64,000 bases of DNA, from assembly GCF_018614095.1 (NCBI RefSeq), contig NZ_JAGGOY010000022.1, positions 46,678-110,677 of the forward strand, read 5' to 3'. Source of the stretch: Streptomyces sp. ISL-87. Its GTDB lineage: Bacteria; Actinomycetota; Actinomycetes; Streptomycetales; Streptomycetaceae. This document shows, one piece after another, positions 23,316 to 30,998 of this stretch. The position numbers were made by a program, and so were the translations under genes. The first letter of the stretch is position 1. Every line of letters starts with the position of its first letter. The notes under the pieces were generated by a model that had not been told where the DNA came from, did no database searches, and saw only the letters and a program-made list of their open reading frames with translations.

Positions 23316-24667
23316 AAGCCGCCCCCGCCGTCGAACCCGCCGCCGCCGTCGAAGCCCCCACCGCCGCCGAAGTCCCCGCCGCCGAAGTCGGACGGGTTGA
23401 AGTCGGCTCCCGACACGTCCCCGCCGTCGAAGCCGTTCCCGCCGCCGAAGTCGGAGGCGTAGGCGGGGCTGGACATCATCGAACCGAGCATCGTGCCCAT
23501 CAGCAGGCCGGGCAGGATGCCGCCGCCGAAGTAGCCGCCGGCCCAGGGGCCGTACGCCGGGCCGGCGTCGTAGTACGGGCGCGGCCCGCGCTCGGTGTCG
23601 ACGGTGCGGACCGCCGGGTCCAGGCCGTCGCGCAGCCGTACGGCGTCCGCCGCGCAGACCGGGACGGTACGGGCGGCCCCGCCGGCCGGGGCCCAGGGCG
23701 CGTCCTCGGTGCTCGGCCCGTGCCGGGGGTCGAAGAAGCAGGGGGACCGGCGCTCCGGGAGCGGCTTGCCCTGGCGGCGGGCATCGAGTGAGGCCAGCGC
23801 AAACCGCCCGTCCTCCAGGGCCTGTGTCACCCCCTTGACCTCCTCCGGGTACTGCACGGAGGCCATGATCTGCTTGGCCCTCTCGTAGGAGTCCAGGCCC
23901 TGCTCGTAATCCTTCCGCATGGCGTCGTCGGCGCCGGGCTCGCCTGGGTGGAAGTCCAGCCGGTCGAGCTCCTCGCCGAAGGCGGTGATGTCCTCGTCCA
24001 CGACCACGCGGAGGCGCTCGATGGCCTCGCGTCGCGTCTCTTCCTTCCTGGCGCGGTTGCGGCGCACCAGTGCGTACGCGCCACCGCCGCCGACGGCGGC
24101 CACCACGCCGAGAGTGATCAGCCCGCCGACCGGGGCGCCGTTGTCGTCGCCGGTGCTGCCCCAGGAGGCCGGGGCGCCGCCCTTGGCCTGGGCCAGGGCC
24201 TGGTCGACGAAGCTGTTGAGCTGGGTACCCGCGTCCACCGGCCCGCCCGCCTTCACGGCGTCGGTGAGATTGCGTACGGCGTTGGCCGGCATGACCGCCC
24301 TGTCGGCTCCGGCGTCGAAGCCGTCGCCGAGCCGGATCGCGTAGAGCCCGGTGATGCCGGTCTCGGTACGGACCGTGCGCAGCACGCTGGCCGCGGGGAA
24401 CTCACTGGTGGCCGGCAGCACGGCGACGAACACCGGCTTCCCGGCATCCTTGATCTTCTGGGCGAGCGCGTCCGCCTCACCCTTGGGCAGCTGCGCCTCG
24501 GCCCGGGGGTCGACGTAGACCGGCCCCTGCTTGAGGGCCTCCGCCACGGCGGCGGGCCCGGTGGCGGCCGACGCCTGTGGGGCGCCCACGAGGGCTGTCG
24601 CGGACAGGGCCAGCAGCAGACCGGCCAGCAACCGCCCGGAAAGTACGGATATAAGCCTGGTCCTCAT
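23312..24667 (-). CDS. TPM-domain membrane protein with Gly-rich C-terminus
   Basis: The 451-residue protein has a Sec signal peptide (residues 1-~34, LLAGLLLALSATALVGAPQASA), a TPM-like extracellular domain (~40-165), a membrane helix (VGGLITLGVVAAVGGGGAYALV, ~185-206), a helical cytoplasmic region (~210-320), a hydrophobic GGGILPGLLMGTMLGSMM stretch and a C-terminal FGGG/FDGGGGF repeat tail. TPM proteins are linked to envelope maintenance; the precise role is unknown. The stop codon TAG is part of the CTAG target site of the adjoining MITE-like element. Confidence 0.88.
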   Translation of the reverse strand: MRTRLISVLSGRLLAGLLLALSATALVGAPQASAATGPAAVAEALKQGPVYVDPRAEAQLPKGEADALAQKIKDAGKPVFVAVLPATSEFPAASVLRTVRTETGITGLYAIRLGDGFDAGADRAVMPANAVRNLTDAVKAGGPVDAGTQLNSFVDQALAQAKGGAPASWGSTGDDNGAPVGGLITLGVVAAVGGGGAYALVRRNRARKEETRREAIERLRVVVDEDITAFGEELDRLDFHPGEPGADDAMRKDYEQGLDSYERAKQIMASVQYPEEVKGVTQALEDGRFALASLDARRQGKPLPERRSPCFFDPRHGPSTEDAPWAPAGGAARTVPVCAADAVRLRDGLDPAVRTVDTERGPRPYYDAGPAYGPWAGGYFGGGILPGLLMGTMLGSMMSSPAYASDFGGGNGFDGGDVSGADFNPSDFGGGDFGGGGGFDGGGGFDGGGGF

Positions 24668-24793
24668 ACTCCCGACGCTACCGGAACCGGGACATTCCTG
24701 TGTGAGCCGAACATAAGGACCTTGACCGCGGGGCCCGACACGGCAGACCTCGCCCGGCTGGAGCCCGGCGAGGTCTGGTCCGACGACCGCGAG

Positions 24794-26419
24794 CTACTCG
24801 GCCGGCTCCACGCCCGCGTGGAGGAGGCCGTAGGTGAAGGCGTCCTCCAGGGCCTGCCAGGAGGCGGCGATCACGTTCGGGGCGACGCCGACCGTGGACC
24901 AGTCGCGGGTGCCGTCCGTCGTGGAGATCAGGACGCGGGTCGTGGACTCCGTGCCGTGCTTGCCCTCCAGGATGCGGACCTTGTAGTCGACCAGCTCGAA
25001 CTTGGCCAGCTGGGGGTAGAAGCGTTCGAGGGCGACGCGCAGGGCCCGGTCCAGCGCGTTGACCGGGCCGTTGCCCTCCGCCGTGGCGACGATCCGCTCG
25101 CCCTTGGCCCACAGCTTGACCGTGGCCTCGTTGGCGTGGGTGCCGTCCGGGCGGTCCTCGACGATCGCGCGCCAGGACTCCGTACGGAAGTACTTGCGCG
25201 CGCGGCCCTCGACCTCCGCGCGGAGCAGCAGCTCGAAGGAGGCGTCGGCGGCTTCGTAGGTGTAGCCCGCCAGCTCCCGCTCCTTGACCCGCTCGACCAC
25301 CCGGGAGACCAGCGCGCGGTCGCCGCCGAGCTCGACGCCGAGCTCCTTGCCCTTGAGCTCGATGGAGGCGCGGCCGGCCATGTCGGAGACCAGCATCCGC
25401 ATGGTGTTGCCGACCCGCTCGGGGTCGATGTGCTGGTACAGGTCCGGGTCGACCTTGATGGCGGAGGCGTGCAGGCCGGCCTTGTGCGCGAAGGCGGAGA
25501 CGCCGACGTAGGGCTGGTGCGTGGAGGGGGTGAGGTTGACGACCTCGGCGATGGCGTGGGAGATCCGGGTCATCTCGGCGAGCGCGCCCTCCGGGAGGAC
25601 CTGGCGCCCGTACTTGATCTCCAGCGCGGCGACGACCGGGAAGAGGTTGGCGTTGCCGACCCGCTCGCCGTAGCCGTTCGCGGTGCACTGGACGTGCGTG
25701 GCGCCCGCGTCGACCGCGGCCAGGGTGTTGGCCACCGCGCAGCCGGTGTCGTCCTGGGCATGGATGCCGAGGCGCGCGCCCGTGTCGGCGAGGACGGTCG
25801 CGACGACCGCGGTGACCTGCGCGGGCAGCATGCCGCCGTTGGTGTCGCAGAGGATGACGACGTCGGCGCCGGCCTCGTGGGCGGCGCGTACGACGGACTT
25901 CGCGTACTCGGCGTTGGCCCGGTAGCCGTCGAAGAAGTGCTCGCAGTCGACGAAGACCCGGCGGCCCTGTCCGACCAGGTAGGAGACGGTGTCCCGGACC
26001 ATCTCCAGGTTCTCGTCCAGCGTGGTGCGCAGCGCCAGCTCGACATGGCGGTCGTGCGACTTGGCCACCAGCGTGATCACCGGAGCGCCCGATTCCAGCA
26101 GCGCCCGCACCTGCGGGTCCTCGGCGGCCGAGCCGCCGGCCCGCCGGGTCGCGCCGAAGGCGACCAGCTTGGCGTGCTTGAAGTCGATCTCGGCCTGCGC
26201 GCGGGAGAAGAACTCGGTGTCGCGGGGGTTGGCGCCCGGCCAGCCGCCCTCGATGAAGCCCACCCCGAAGTCGTCCAGGTGCCGGGCGATCGTCAGCTTG
26301 TCCGCGACGGTGAGGTTGATGCCCTCACGCTGGGCGCCGTCGCGCAGGGTGGTGTCGAAGACGTGGAAGCTGTCGTCGAGGACCGCTACTGCCCCTGTCG
26401 CCTCTGGTGTCGTCGTCAT
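24794..26419 (-). CDS. cimA: (R)-citramalate synthase
   Basis: The 541-residue LeuA-like protein condenses pyruvate with acetyl-CoA to citramalate, the threonine-independent route to 2-ketobutyrate and isoleucine. It has the HMGL-like TIM barrel (FDTTLRDGAQREGINLTV, GFIEGGWPGANPRD, LCDTNGGMLP, HAQDDTGCAVANTLAAVDAGA) and the C-terminal LeuA dimer/regulatory domain (~395-541, KLWAKGERIVATAEGNGPVNA). The GGWPG signature marks the CimA type rather than true LeuA. The substrate assignment is by family; LeuCD and LeuB would complete the pathway. Confidence 0.9.
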   Translation of the reverse strand: MTTTPEATGAVAVLDDSFHVFDTTLRDGAQREGINLTVADKLTIARHLDDFGVGFIEGGWPGANPRDTEFFSRAQAEIDFKHAKLVAFGATRRAGGSAAEDPQVRALLESGAPVITLVAKSHDRHVELALRTTLDENLEMVRDTVSYLVGQGRRVFVDCEHFFDGYRANAEYAKSVVRAAHEAGADVVILCDTNGGMLPAQVTAVVATVLADTGARLGIHAQDDTGCAVANTLAAVDAGATHVQCTANGYGERVGNANLFPVVAALEIKYGRQVLPEGALAEMTRISHAIAEVVNLTPSTHQPYVGVSAFAHKAGLHASAIKVDPDLYQHIDPERVGNTMRMLVSDMAGRASIELKGKELGVELGGDRALVSRVVERVKERELAGYTYEAADASFELLLRAEVEGRARKYFRTESWRAIVEDRPDGTHANEATVKLWAKGERIVATAEGNGPVNALDRALRVALERFYPQLAKFELVDYKVRILEGKHGTESTTRVLISTTDGTRDWSTVGVAPNVIAASWQALEDAFTYGLLHAGVEPAE

Positions 26420-26521
26420 GCTGATCTGACTCCTGTCGGATGAGTGGTTCCGGATTCCCGGGATCCACTGCCCCCATCATCGCGCGCAGCCTGCTCCCGG
26501 CCTGGATGGTGCCGGAAAACG

Positions 26522-26548
26522 AAAAAACCTCTCGCGGGTGCGAGAGGT
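26522..26548 (-). terminator. Intrinsic-type hairpin with T6 before cimA (attenuator or tetR-operon terminator)
   Basis: On the minus strand a perfect 9-bp stem (acctctcgc/gcgagaggt) with a 4-nt loop is followed by TTTTTT. It lies ~100 nt before the cimA start and 150 nt after the tetR stop. Small frames upstream (for example ATGATTATGGACAGCAGC at ~26642) do not show a clear run of Ile, Leu or Val codons. Plain termination and attenuation therefore both remain possible. Confidence 0.8.
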
Positions 26549-26700
26549 CTGCGCGCGGGTCTGGGGCACTGTGGCCGCCTCCGCGAAGTTCGTTCACGGT
26601 TCAGCGGTCACTGCGGACCGGCGCGCTGCTGTCCATAATCATGAGCTGAGCAGGCACGCCCGCAGTGTGGCACAGCCGTCCGCGTGCATGGACACGCGTC

Positions 26701-27309
26701 TCACGATACGAGCGCCTCGTCAAAGAATTCCGAGACGTGGGCCAGGATGTCGTCCCGCCCGATCCCGGGCAGGCCCACGGCGACCTGGATGCTGAACCCG
26801 TCGAGCAGGGCCCGCAGCCGGGCGCCGAAGCGGTCGGGGTCCACGGCCCGGAACTCCCCGCGCGAGATGCCCGCGGCGAGCAGCGCCACCAGGTCGCGGT
26901 GCCAGGCGCCCTCGATGGCCGCCTGGCGGTCGCGTTCCTTCTGGCCCGCGTTCTGCGAGCGGTTCCAGACCTCCAGCCACAGGGTCCAGTGCGGGTCCCG
27001 GGGGCCGTCGGGCACGTACAGGTCGACGTACGCCTGGAGGCGCTCGCGCGCCGTCCCGCTGCGGGACAGCAGCGCCCGCCGCTCGGCGCCGAGGGCCGCC
27101 TCGCTCCACTCCAGGGTCTGGAGCAGCAGCTCGTCCTTGCTGCCGAAGTAATAGAGGAGGTGGCCGCTGCTCATGCCGACCTGGCGGCCCAGGCCGGCCA
27201 TGGTCAGGCCGTCCAGGCCGCGCTCGGCGATCGTGGCCATGGCGGCGACGAGTACGTCCTCGCGCGGCGGGGCGTTCTTCCGAGCCGCGCGTACTCCACC
27301 CGCCACCAT
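26701..27309 (-). CDS. TetR-family regulator
   Basis: The 202 residues contain an N-terminal HTH (EDVLVAAMATIAERGLDGLTMAGLGRQVGMSSGHLLYYFGSKDEL, ~17-61) and a helical ligand domain with BetI-like features (LWLEVWNRSQNAGQKERDRQ). An aaaggag site precedes the ATG. It is last in the ureAB-ureC-aguA operon, 33 bp after aguA, so it probably controls this nitrogen-release unit. The inverted repeats at 30870 and 30941 are candidate targets. The ligand could be a polyamine or a choline-like amine, which is inference from the subfamily. Confidence 0.92.
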   Translation of the reverse strand: MVAGGVRAARKNAPPREDVLVAAMATIAERGLDGLTMAGLGRQVGMSSGHLLYYFGSKDELLLQTLEWSEAALGAERRALLSRSGTARERLQAYVDLYVPDGPRDPHWTLWLEVWNRSQNAGQKERDRQAAIEGAWHRDLVALLAAGISRGEFRAVDPDRFGARLRALLDGFSIQVAVGLPGIGRDDILAHVSEFFDEALVS

Positions 27310-27342
27310 GGGCCACTCCTTTTACATGAGGTCAGCCGTGGG

Positions 27343-28377
27343 TCAGACCTTCGGCTGCTGCTGGGTGATGCAGTGGATACCGCCACCCCCGGCGAAAATC
27401 GTACGTGCGTCAACCAGTGTCACGGTCCGCTCGGGGAACAGTCCACGGAACATCTCCGCCGCTTTCTCGTCGCGCGGGTCGTCGAAGGAACAGAGCACGA
27501 CGCCGCCGTTGCACTGGTAGTGGTTGATGTAGGAGTAGTCGACCCACTCACCATCCTCCTCCAGGACGGTCGGCGCCGGGATCTCCACGACCTCCAGCTG
27601 CCGGCCCCGGGCGTCGGTGGACGCGCGCAGGATGGCGGCGATGGTCTTGCAGCGCTCGTGGTCCGGGTGGGCGGGGTCGGGCTGGGTGTGGACCATGACC
27701 ACGCCGGGGCGGGCGAAGGCGGCGACGATGTCCACGTGGCCCTGGGTGCCGTAGGTGCCGTAGTCGCCGGCCAGGCCGTACGGCAGCCAGATCGCCTTGG
27801 TCGTGCCGAGGTGGGCGTGGATCTCGGCCTCGACCTGCTGGCGGGTCCAGCCGGGGTTGCGGCCCTCACCCAGCTGCACGGTGTCGGTGAGGAGCACGGT
27901 GCCCTCGCCGTCGACGTGGATGGCGCCGCCCTCGTTGACCAGCGGGGTGCTGTACGTACGGGTGCCGACCAGGTCCGAGATGTGCCGGGCGATCTTCGCG
28001 TCGTGGTCCCAGCGGGCCCACTCCTGGGCGCCCCAGCCGTTGAAGGTCCAGTCCACGGCCGCCAGCTCGCCGGCGTCGTTGGTGACGAAGGTCGGGCCGA
28101 TGTCGCGCATCCAGGCGTCGTCGAGCTCCTGCTCGACCAGGTCGACGTCGTCGCCGACGATGGCGCGGGCGCTCTCGGCGTCACCCGGGGAGACGATGAG
28201 GGTGACGGGCTCGTACGTGCGGACCGCGCGCGCGACGGCGCCCCAGGCCTCGCGGGCCTCGGCGAGCTCCTGCTCGTTGGTGAAGGTCGGGTTGGGGCTG
28301 GGCCAGGCCATCCAGGTGCGCTCGTGGGGCGTCCACTCGGCGGGCATCCGGAATCCGTCGGTTGCGGGCTTCGTCAT
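27343..28377 (-). CDS. aguA: Agmatine deiminase
   Basis: This 344-residue porphyromonas-type PAD/guanidino-modifying enzyme hydrolyses agmatine to N-carbamoylputrescine and ammonia. Visible are ERTWMAWPSPNPTF, DDAWMRDIGPTFVTN, VDWTFNGWGAQEW, a catalytic HVDIVAAF and the C-terminal GGGGIHCITQQQP with the nucleophilic Cys (~336). It starts 11 bp after ureC. Ammonia from agmatine and urea would be released by the same operon. No N-carbamoylputrescine amidase is seen nearby. Confidence 0.93.
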   Translation of the reverse strand: MTKPATDGFRMPAEWTPHERTWMAWPSPNPTFTNEQELAEAREAWGAVARAVRTYEPVTLIVSPGDAESARAIVGDDVDLVEQELDDAWMRDIGPTFVTNDAGELAAVDWTFNGWGAQEWARWDHDAKIARHISDLVGTRTYSTPLVNEGGAIHVDGEGTVLLTDTVQLGEGRNPGWTRQQVEAEIHAHLGTTKAIWLPYGLAGDYGTYGTQGHVDIVAAFARPGVVMVHTQPDPAHPDHERCKTIAAILRASTDARGRQLEVVEIPAPTVLEEDGEWVDYSYINHYQCNGGVVLCSFDDPRDEKAAEMFRGLFPERTVTLVDARTIFAGGGGIHCITQQQPKV

Positions 28378-28388
28378 GGCAAAGGTCC

Positions 28389-30122
28389 TTAAAGGAAGTA
28401 CAGGCGGTTGAGGGAGACCGAATCGGCCGCTTCGGAGCGCAGCGGGTCACCGTCGAGGGTGACGAGCCCACTGCGCGCGTCCACATCGACCGCGCCCACC
28501 CGGGAGTTCAGGAGGAGGTTCCCCGGGCCGATGCCGCGGGTGCCGCGGACGGCGACCCGGCGCCGGCGGGTCGGCATCTCGTCGCTGCCGAGGGCTGCCG
28601 CCGCGGCGGAGACGAAGGCGACGGAGATGTCGGCGGCCGTGGCCCCGTACGAGCCGAACTGCGGGCCGAGGACCAGCGGTTCGCAGGTGTCGGTGGCGGC
28701 GTTGGGGTCGCCGGTGACCCCGTAGGCCGGGAAGCCGGACTTGAGGACCAGCTGCGGCTTGGCGCCGAAGAACTGGGGGCGCCACAGCACGATGTCGGCG
28801 AGCTTGCCGACCTCGATGGAGCCGATCTCGTGGGCCAGACCGTGGGCGATGGCCGGGTTGATGGTCAGCTTGGCCATGTAGCGCAGGACGCGGGCGTTGT
28901 CGTCGCCCTCACCGTCGCCGGCCAGCGGACCCAGCTCGCCCTTCATCTTGGCGGCCATGGCGAAGGTGCGGCGGATGGTCTCGCCCGCGCGGCCCATGCC
29001 CTGGGCGTCGGAGGAGGTGATGCCGATCGCGCCCAGGTCGTGCAGCACGTCCTCGGCGCCCATCGTCCCGGCGCGGATCCGGTCGCGGGCCATGGCGGCG
29101 TCGCCGGGGAGGTCCGGCTTGAGGTCGTGGACGGAGACGATCATGCCGTAGTGCTCGGCGACCGCGTCCCGGCCGAAGGGCAGGGTGGGGTTGGTGGAGG
29201 AGCCGATGACGTTCGGCACGCCCGCCATCTTGAGCACGTTGGGGACGTGCCCGCCGCCGCAGCCCTCGATGTGGAAGGCGTGGATGGTGCGGCCGTCCAG
29301 GACGCGCAGGGTGTCCTCGACGGAGAGGCACTCGTTGAGGCCGTCGCTGTGCAGGGCGACCTGTACGTCGTACTCCTCGGCCACGCGCAGGGCGGTGTCC
29401 AGGGCGCGGGTGTGGGCGCCCATGTCCTCGTGGACCTTGAAGCCGCTCGCGCCGCCTTCGGCCAGGGCCTCGACCAGCGGGGCGGCGTCCGAGGAGGAGC
29501 CGCGGGCGAGGAAGCCGATGTTGACGGGCCAGGCGTCGAAGGCGTTGAAGGCGTGCCGCAGCGCCCACGGGGAGTTGACGCCGACGCCCCAGACCGGGCC
29601 GAACTCCTGGCCGATGACCGTGGTGACGCCCGCGGCGAGCGAGGCCTCCATGATCCGCGGGGAGAGCAGGTGGACGTGGGTGTCGACGGCGCCGGCGGTG
29701 GCGATCAGGCCCTCGCCGGAGACGATCGACGTACCGGTGCCGACCACGACGTCCACCCCGTCGAGGGTGTCCGGGTTGCCGGCCCGGCCGATCGCGTGGA
29801 TACGGCCCTCGCGGATGCCGATGGAGACCTTCCGGATGCCGAGGACGGCGTCGATGACCAGAACGTTGCTGATCACGACGTCGCAGGTCTCGCGGACGGC
29901 TGCGGCCTTCAGGTGCAGGCCGTCGCGGGCGGTCTTGCCGAAGCCGGCCAGGAACTCGTCGCCGGGCTGCTGGGCGTCGTGCTCGACCCGGACGGTCAGC
30001 CCGGAGTCGCCGAGCCGGACCCGGTCCCCGGCGCGGGGGCCGAAGACGGAGGCGTACTCGTGCGGGTCGATGTGCCGGCTGCCCGGCGCGCAGTGGTCGC
30101 TGTGGGGGGTCTGCCTGCTCAC
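28389..30122 (-). CDS. ureC: Urease alpha subunit, variant active-site flap
   Basis: The 577-residue nickel amidohydrolase keeps the metal set: H149 and H151 (THVHLLSP), K229 for carbamylation (SGFKVHED), H231, H258 (VALHSDG), H284 (AFHIEG) and D372 (SSDAQGMGR). The mobile flap differs: canonical VCHHLDP is SVHDLKP here. By alignment the flap Cys is Val331, the catalytic His is kept (H332) and the next His is Asp333. The GTG start overlaps the ureAB stop by four bases (GTGA). No ureD, ureE, ureF or ureG lies nearby. Similar ureAB-ureC pairs exist beside a complete urease operon in other Streptomyces; whether this one hydrolyses urea is uncertain. Confidence 0.9.
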   Translation of the reverse strand: MSRQTPHSDHCAPGSRHIDPHEYASVFGPRAGDRVRLGDSGLTVRVEHDAQQPGDEFLAGFGKTARDGLHLKAAAVRETCDVVISNVLVIDAVLGIRKVSIGIREGRIHAIGRAGNPDTLDGVDVVVGTGTSIVSGEGLIATAGAVDTHVHLLSPRIMEASLAAGVTTVIGQEFGPVWGVGVNSPWALRHAFNAFDAWPVNIGFLARGSSSDAAPLVEALAEGGASGFKVHEDMGAHTRALDTALRVAEEYDVQVALHSDGLNECLSVEDTLRVLDGRTIHAFHIEGCGGGHVPNVLKMAGVPNVIGSSTNPTLPFGRDAVAEHYGMIVSVHDLKPDLPGDAAMARDRIRAGTMGAEDVLHDLGAIGITSSDAQGMGRAGETIRRTFAMAAKMKGELGPLAGDGEGDDNARVLRYMAKLTINPAIAHGLAHEIGSIEVGKLADIVLWRPQFFGAKPQLVLKSGFPAYGVTGDPNAATDTCEPLVLGPQFGSYGATAADISVAFVSAAAAALGSDEMPTRRRRVAVRGTRGIGPGNLLLNSRVGAVDVDARSGLVTLDGDPLRSEAADSVSLNRLYFL

Positions 30123-30841
30123 GCCTTGTCTCCGTCCGTGCCGCCGGCGGGCTCGCTGATCCCCGTACCCAGGTAGCCGCAGGCGGCGGCTCGGGCCAGG
30201 GCCTCCTCCTTGGCGCCCGGGGCGTCCAGGGGGCCGTCCACCAGGCCGGCGAAGCCGACGGCGATCCGGTCGCCGCCGATCGGGACCAGCCCGACCTCGC
30301 CCTCGCCGTGCGGGTCGAACCGTACGGACGAGCCCGCCGGGACGCACAGCCGCATCCCGTAGGCCGCGGCGCGGTCGAAGTCGAGGCGGGGGTTCGCCTC
30401 GAAGAAGTGGAAGTGGGAGGTGACGCTCACCGGCACGGACGCGGTGTTGCGCACGCGCAGGTGCAGGGCCGGCTCCGGCTGGGGGGCGCCGGGGCCGGGC
30501 AGGACCGCGCCCGGGGCGTCGTCGCCCAGGCCGACCGCTCCACGGATCGGGGACGAGACCACCGCCAGGCGGGATCCGTCGTCGAAGACGGCCTCCACGT
30601 GGACCTCGGCGACCACGTCGGCCACGCCGGGCAGGACATCGTCCGGGCCCAGCACGCTCCGGGCCTCCTCGATGGCCTCCGCCAGCCGCTTGCCGTCGCG
30701 TGCGGCCTCACAGACCGTGTCCGCGATCAGCGCGGTGGCCTCCGGGACATTGAGCCTGAGGCCCCGGGCCCGCCGGGCCCTGGCCAGTTCCGCAGCGCTG
30801 CGCAGCAGCAGCCGGTCGCGCTCCGTAGGGGTCAGCCGCAC
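30119..30841 (-). CDS. ureAB: Fused urease gamma-beta subunit
   Basis: The 240 residues comprise UreA (gamma, ~1-100: LTPTERDRLLLRSAAELARARRARGL, LNVPEATALIAD, EARSVLGPDDVLPGV) joined to UreB (beta, ~105-210: VVSSPIRG, VRNTASVPVSVTSHFHFFEANPRLDFDRAAAYGMRL). A short Ala/Gly tail follows. The fusion occurs in several bacteria and gives a two-gene structural urease with ureC. The start GTG has an aaaggtgg site. It is the first gene of the operon; an inverted repeat at 30870-30888 overlaps its probable -10. Confidence 0.92.
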   Translation of the reverse strand: MRLTPTERDRLLLRSAAELARARRARGLRLNVPEATALIADTVCEAARDGKRLAEAIEEARSVLGPDDVLPGVADVVAEVHVEAVFDDGSRLAVVSSPIRGAVGLGDDAPGAVLPGPGAPQPEPALHLRVRNTASVPVSVTSHFHFFEANPRLDFDRAAAYGMRLCVPAGSSVRFDPHGEGEVGLVPIGGDRIAVGFAGLVDGPLDAPGAKEEALARAAACGYLGTGISEPAGGTDGDKA

Positions 30842-30869
30842 GCCGATCCACCACCTTTTGAGTCGATGG

Positions 30870-30888
30870 GTTAGAGCATCACTCTAAC
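30870..30888. promoter_or_regulatory. Inverted repeat before ureAB (operator)
   Basis: gttagag-catca-ctctaac is a perfect 7-bp inverted repeat with a 5-bp spacer, 29 bp upstream of the ureAB start. On the minus strand its first half includes TAGAGT, a plausible -10 17 bp after TTCATT. Confidence 0.6.
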
Positions 30889-30940
30889 TCTTCATTTCTC
30901 TGCAATGAAGCATTGACCTGGGACCAGGGCTTAGGTCACA

Positions 30941-30955
30941 TTGAGTGTCGCTCAA
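30941..30955. promoter_or_regulatory. Related inverted repeat before the NCS1 permease
   Basis: ttgag-tgtcg-ctcaa has the same 5-bp spacing and similar half-sites as the 30870 repeat. It lies just after a candidate permease promoter (TTGACC 30913-30918, 17 bp, TCACAT 30936-30941), so it would cover the start site. Confidence 0.5.
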
Positions 30956-30998
30956 ACAAATGCGAACCACCCCCCGCCCTGCCAAGGGAGTTCCCCCC

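Noticed and set aside
23948..26443. 831-codon plus-strand frame opposite the TPM gene and cimA
   Set aside because: Spans two genes and their gap; composition is that of an antisense frame in high-GC DNA.
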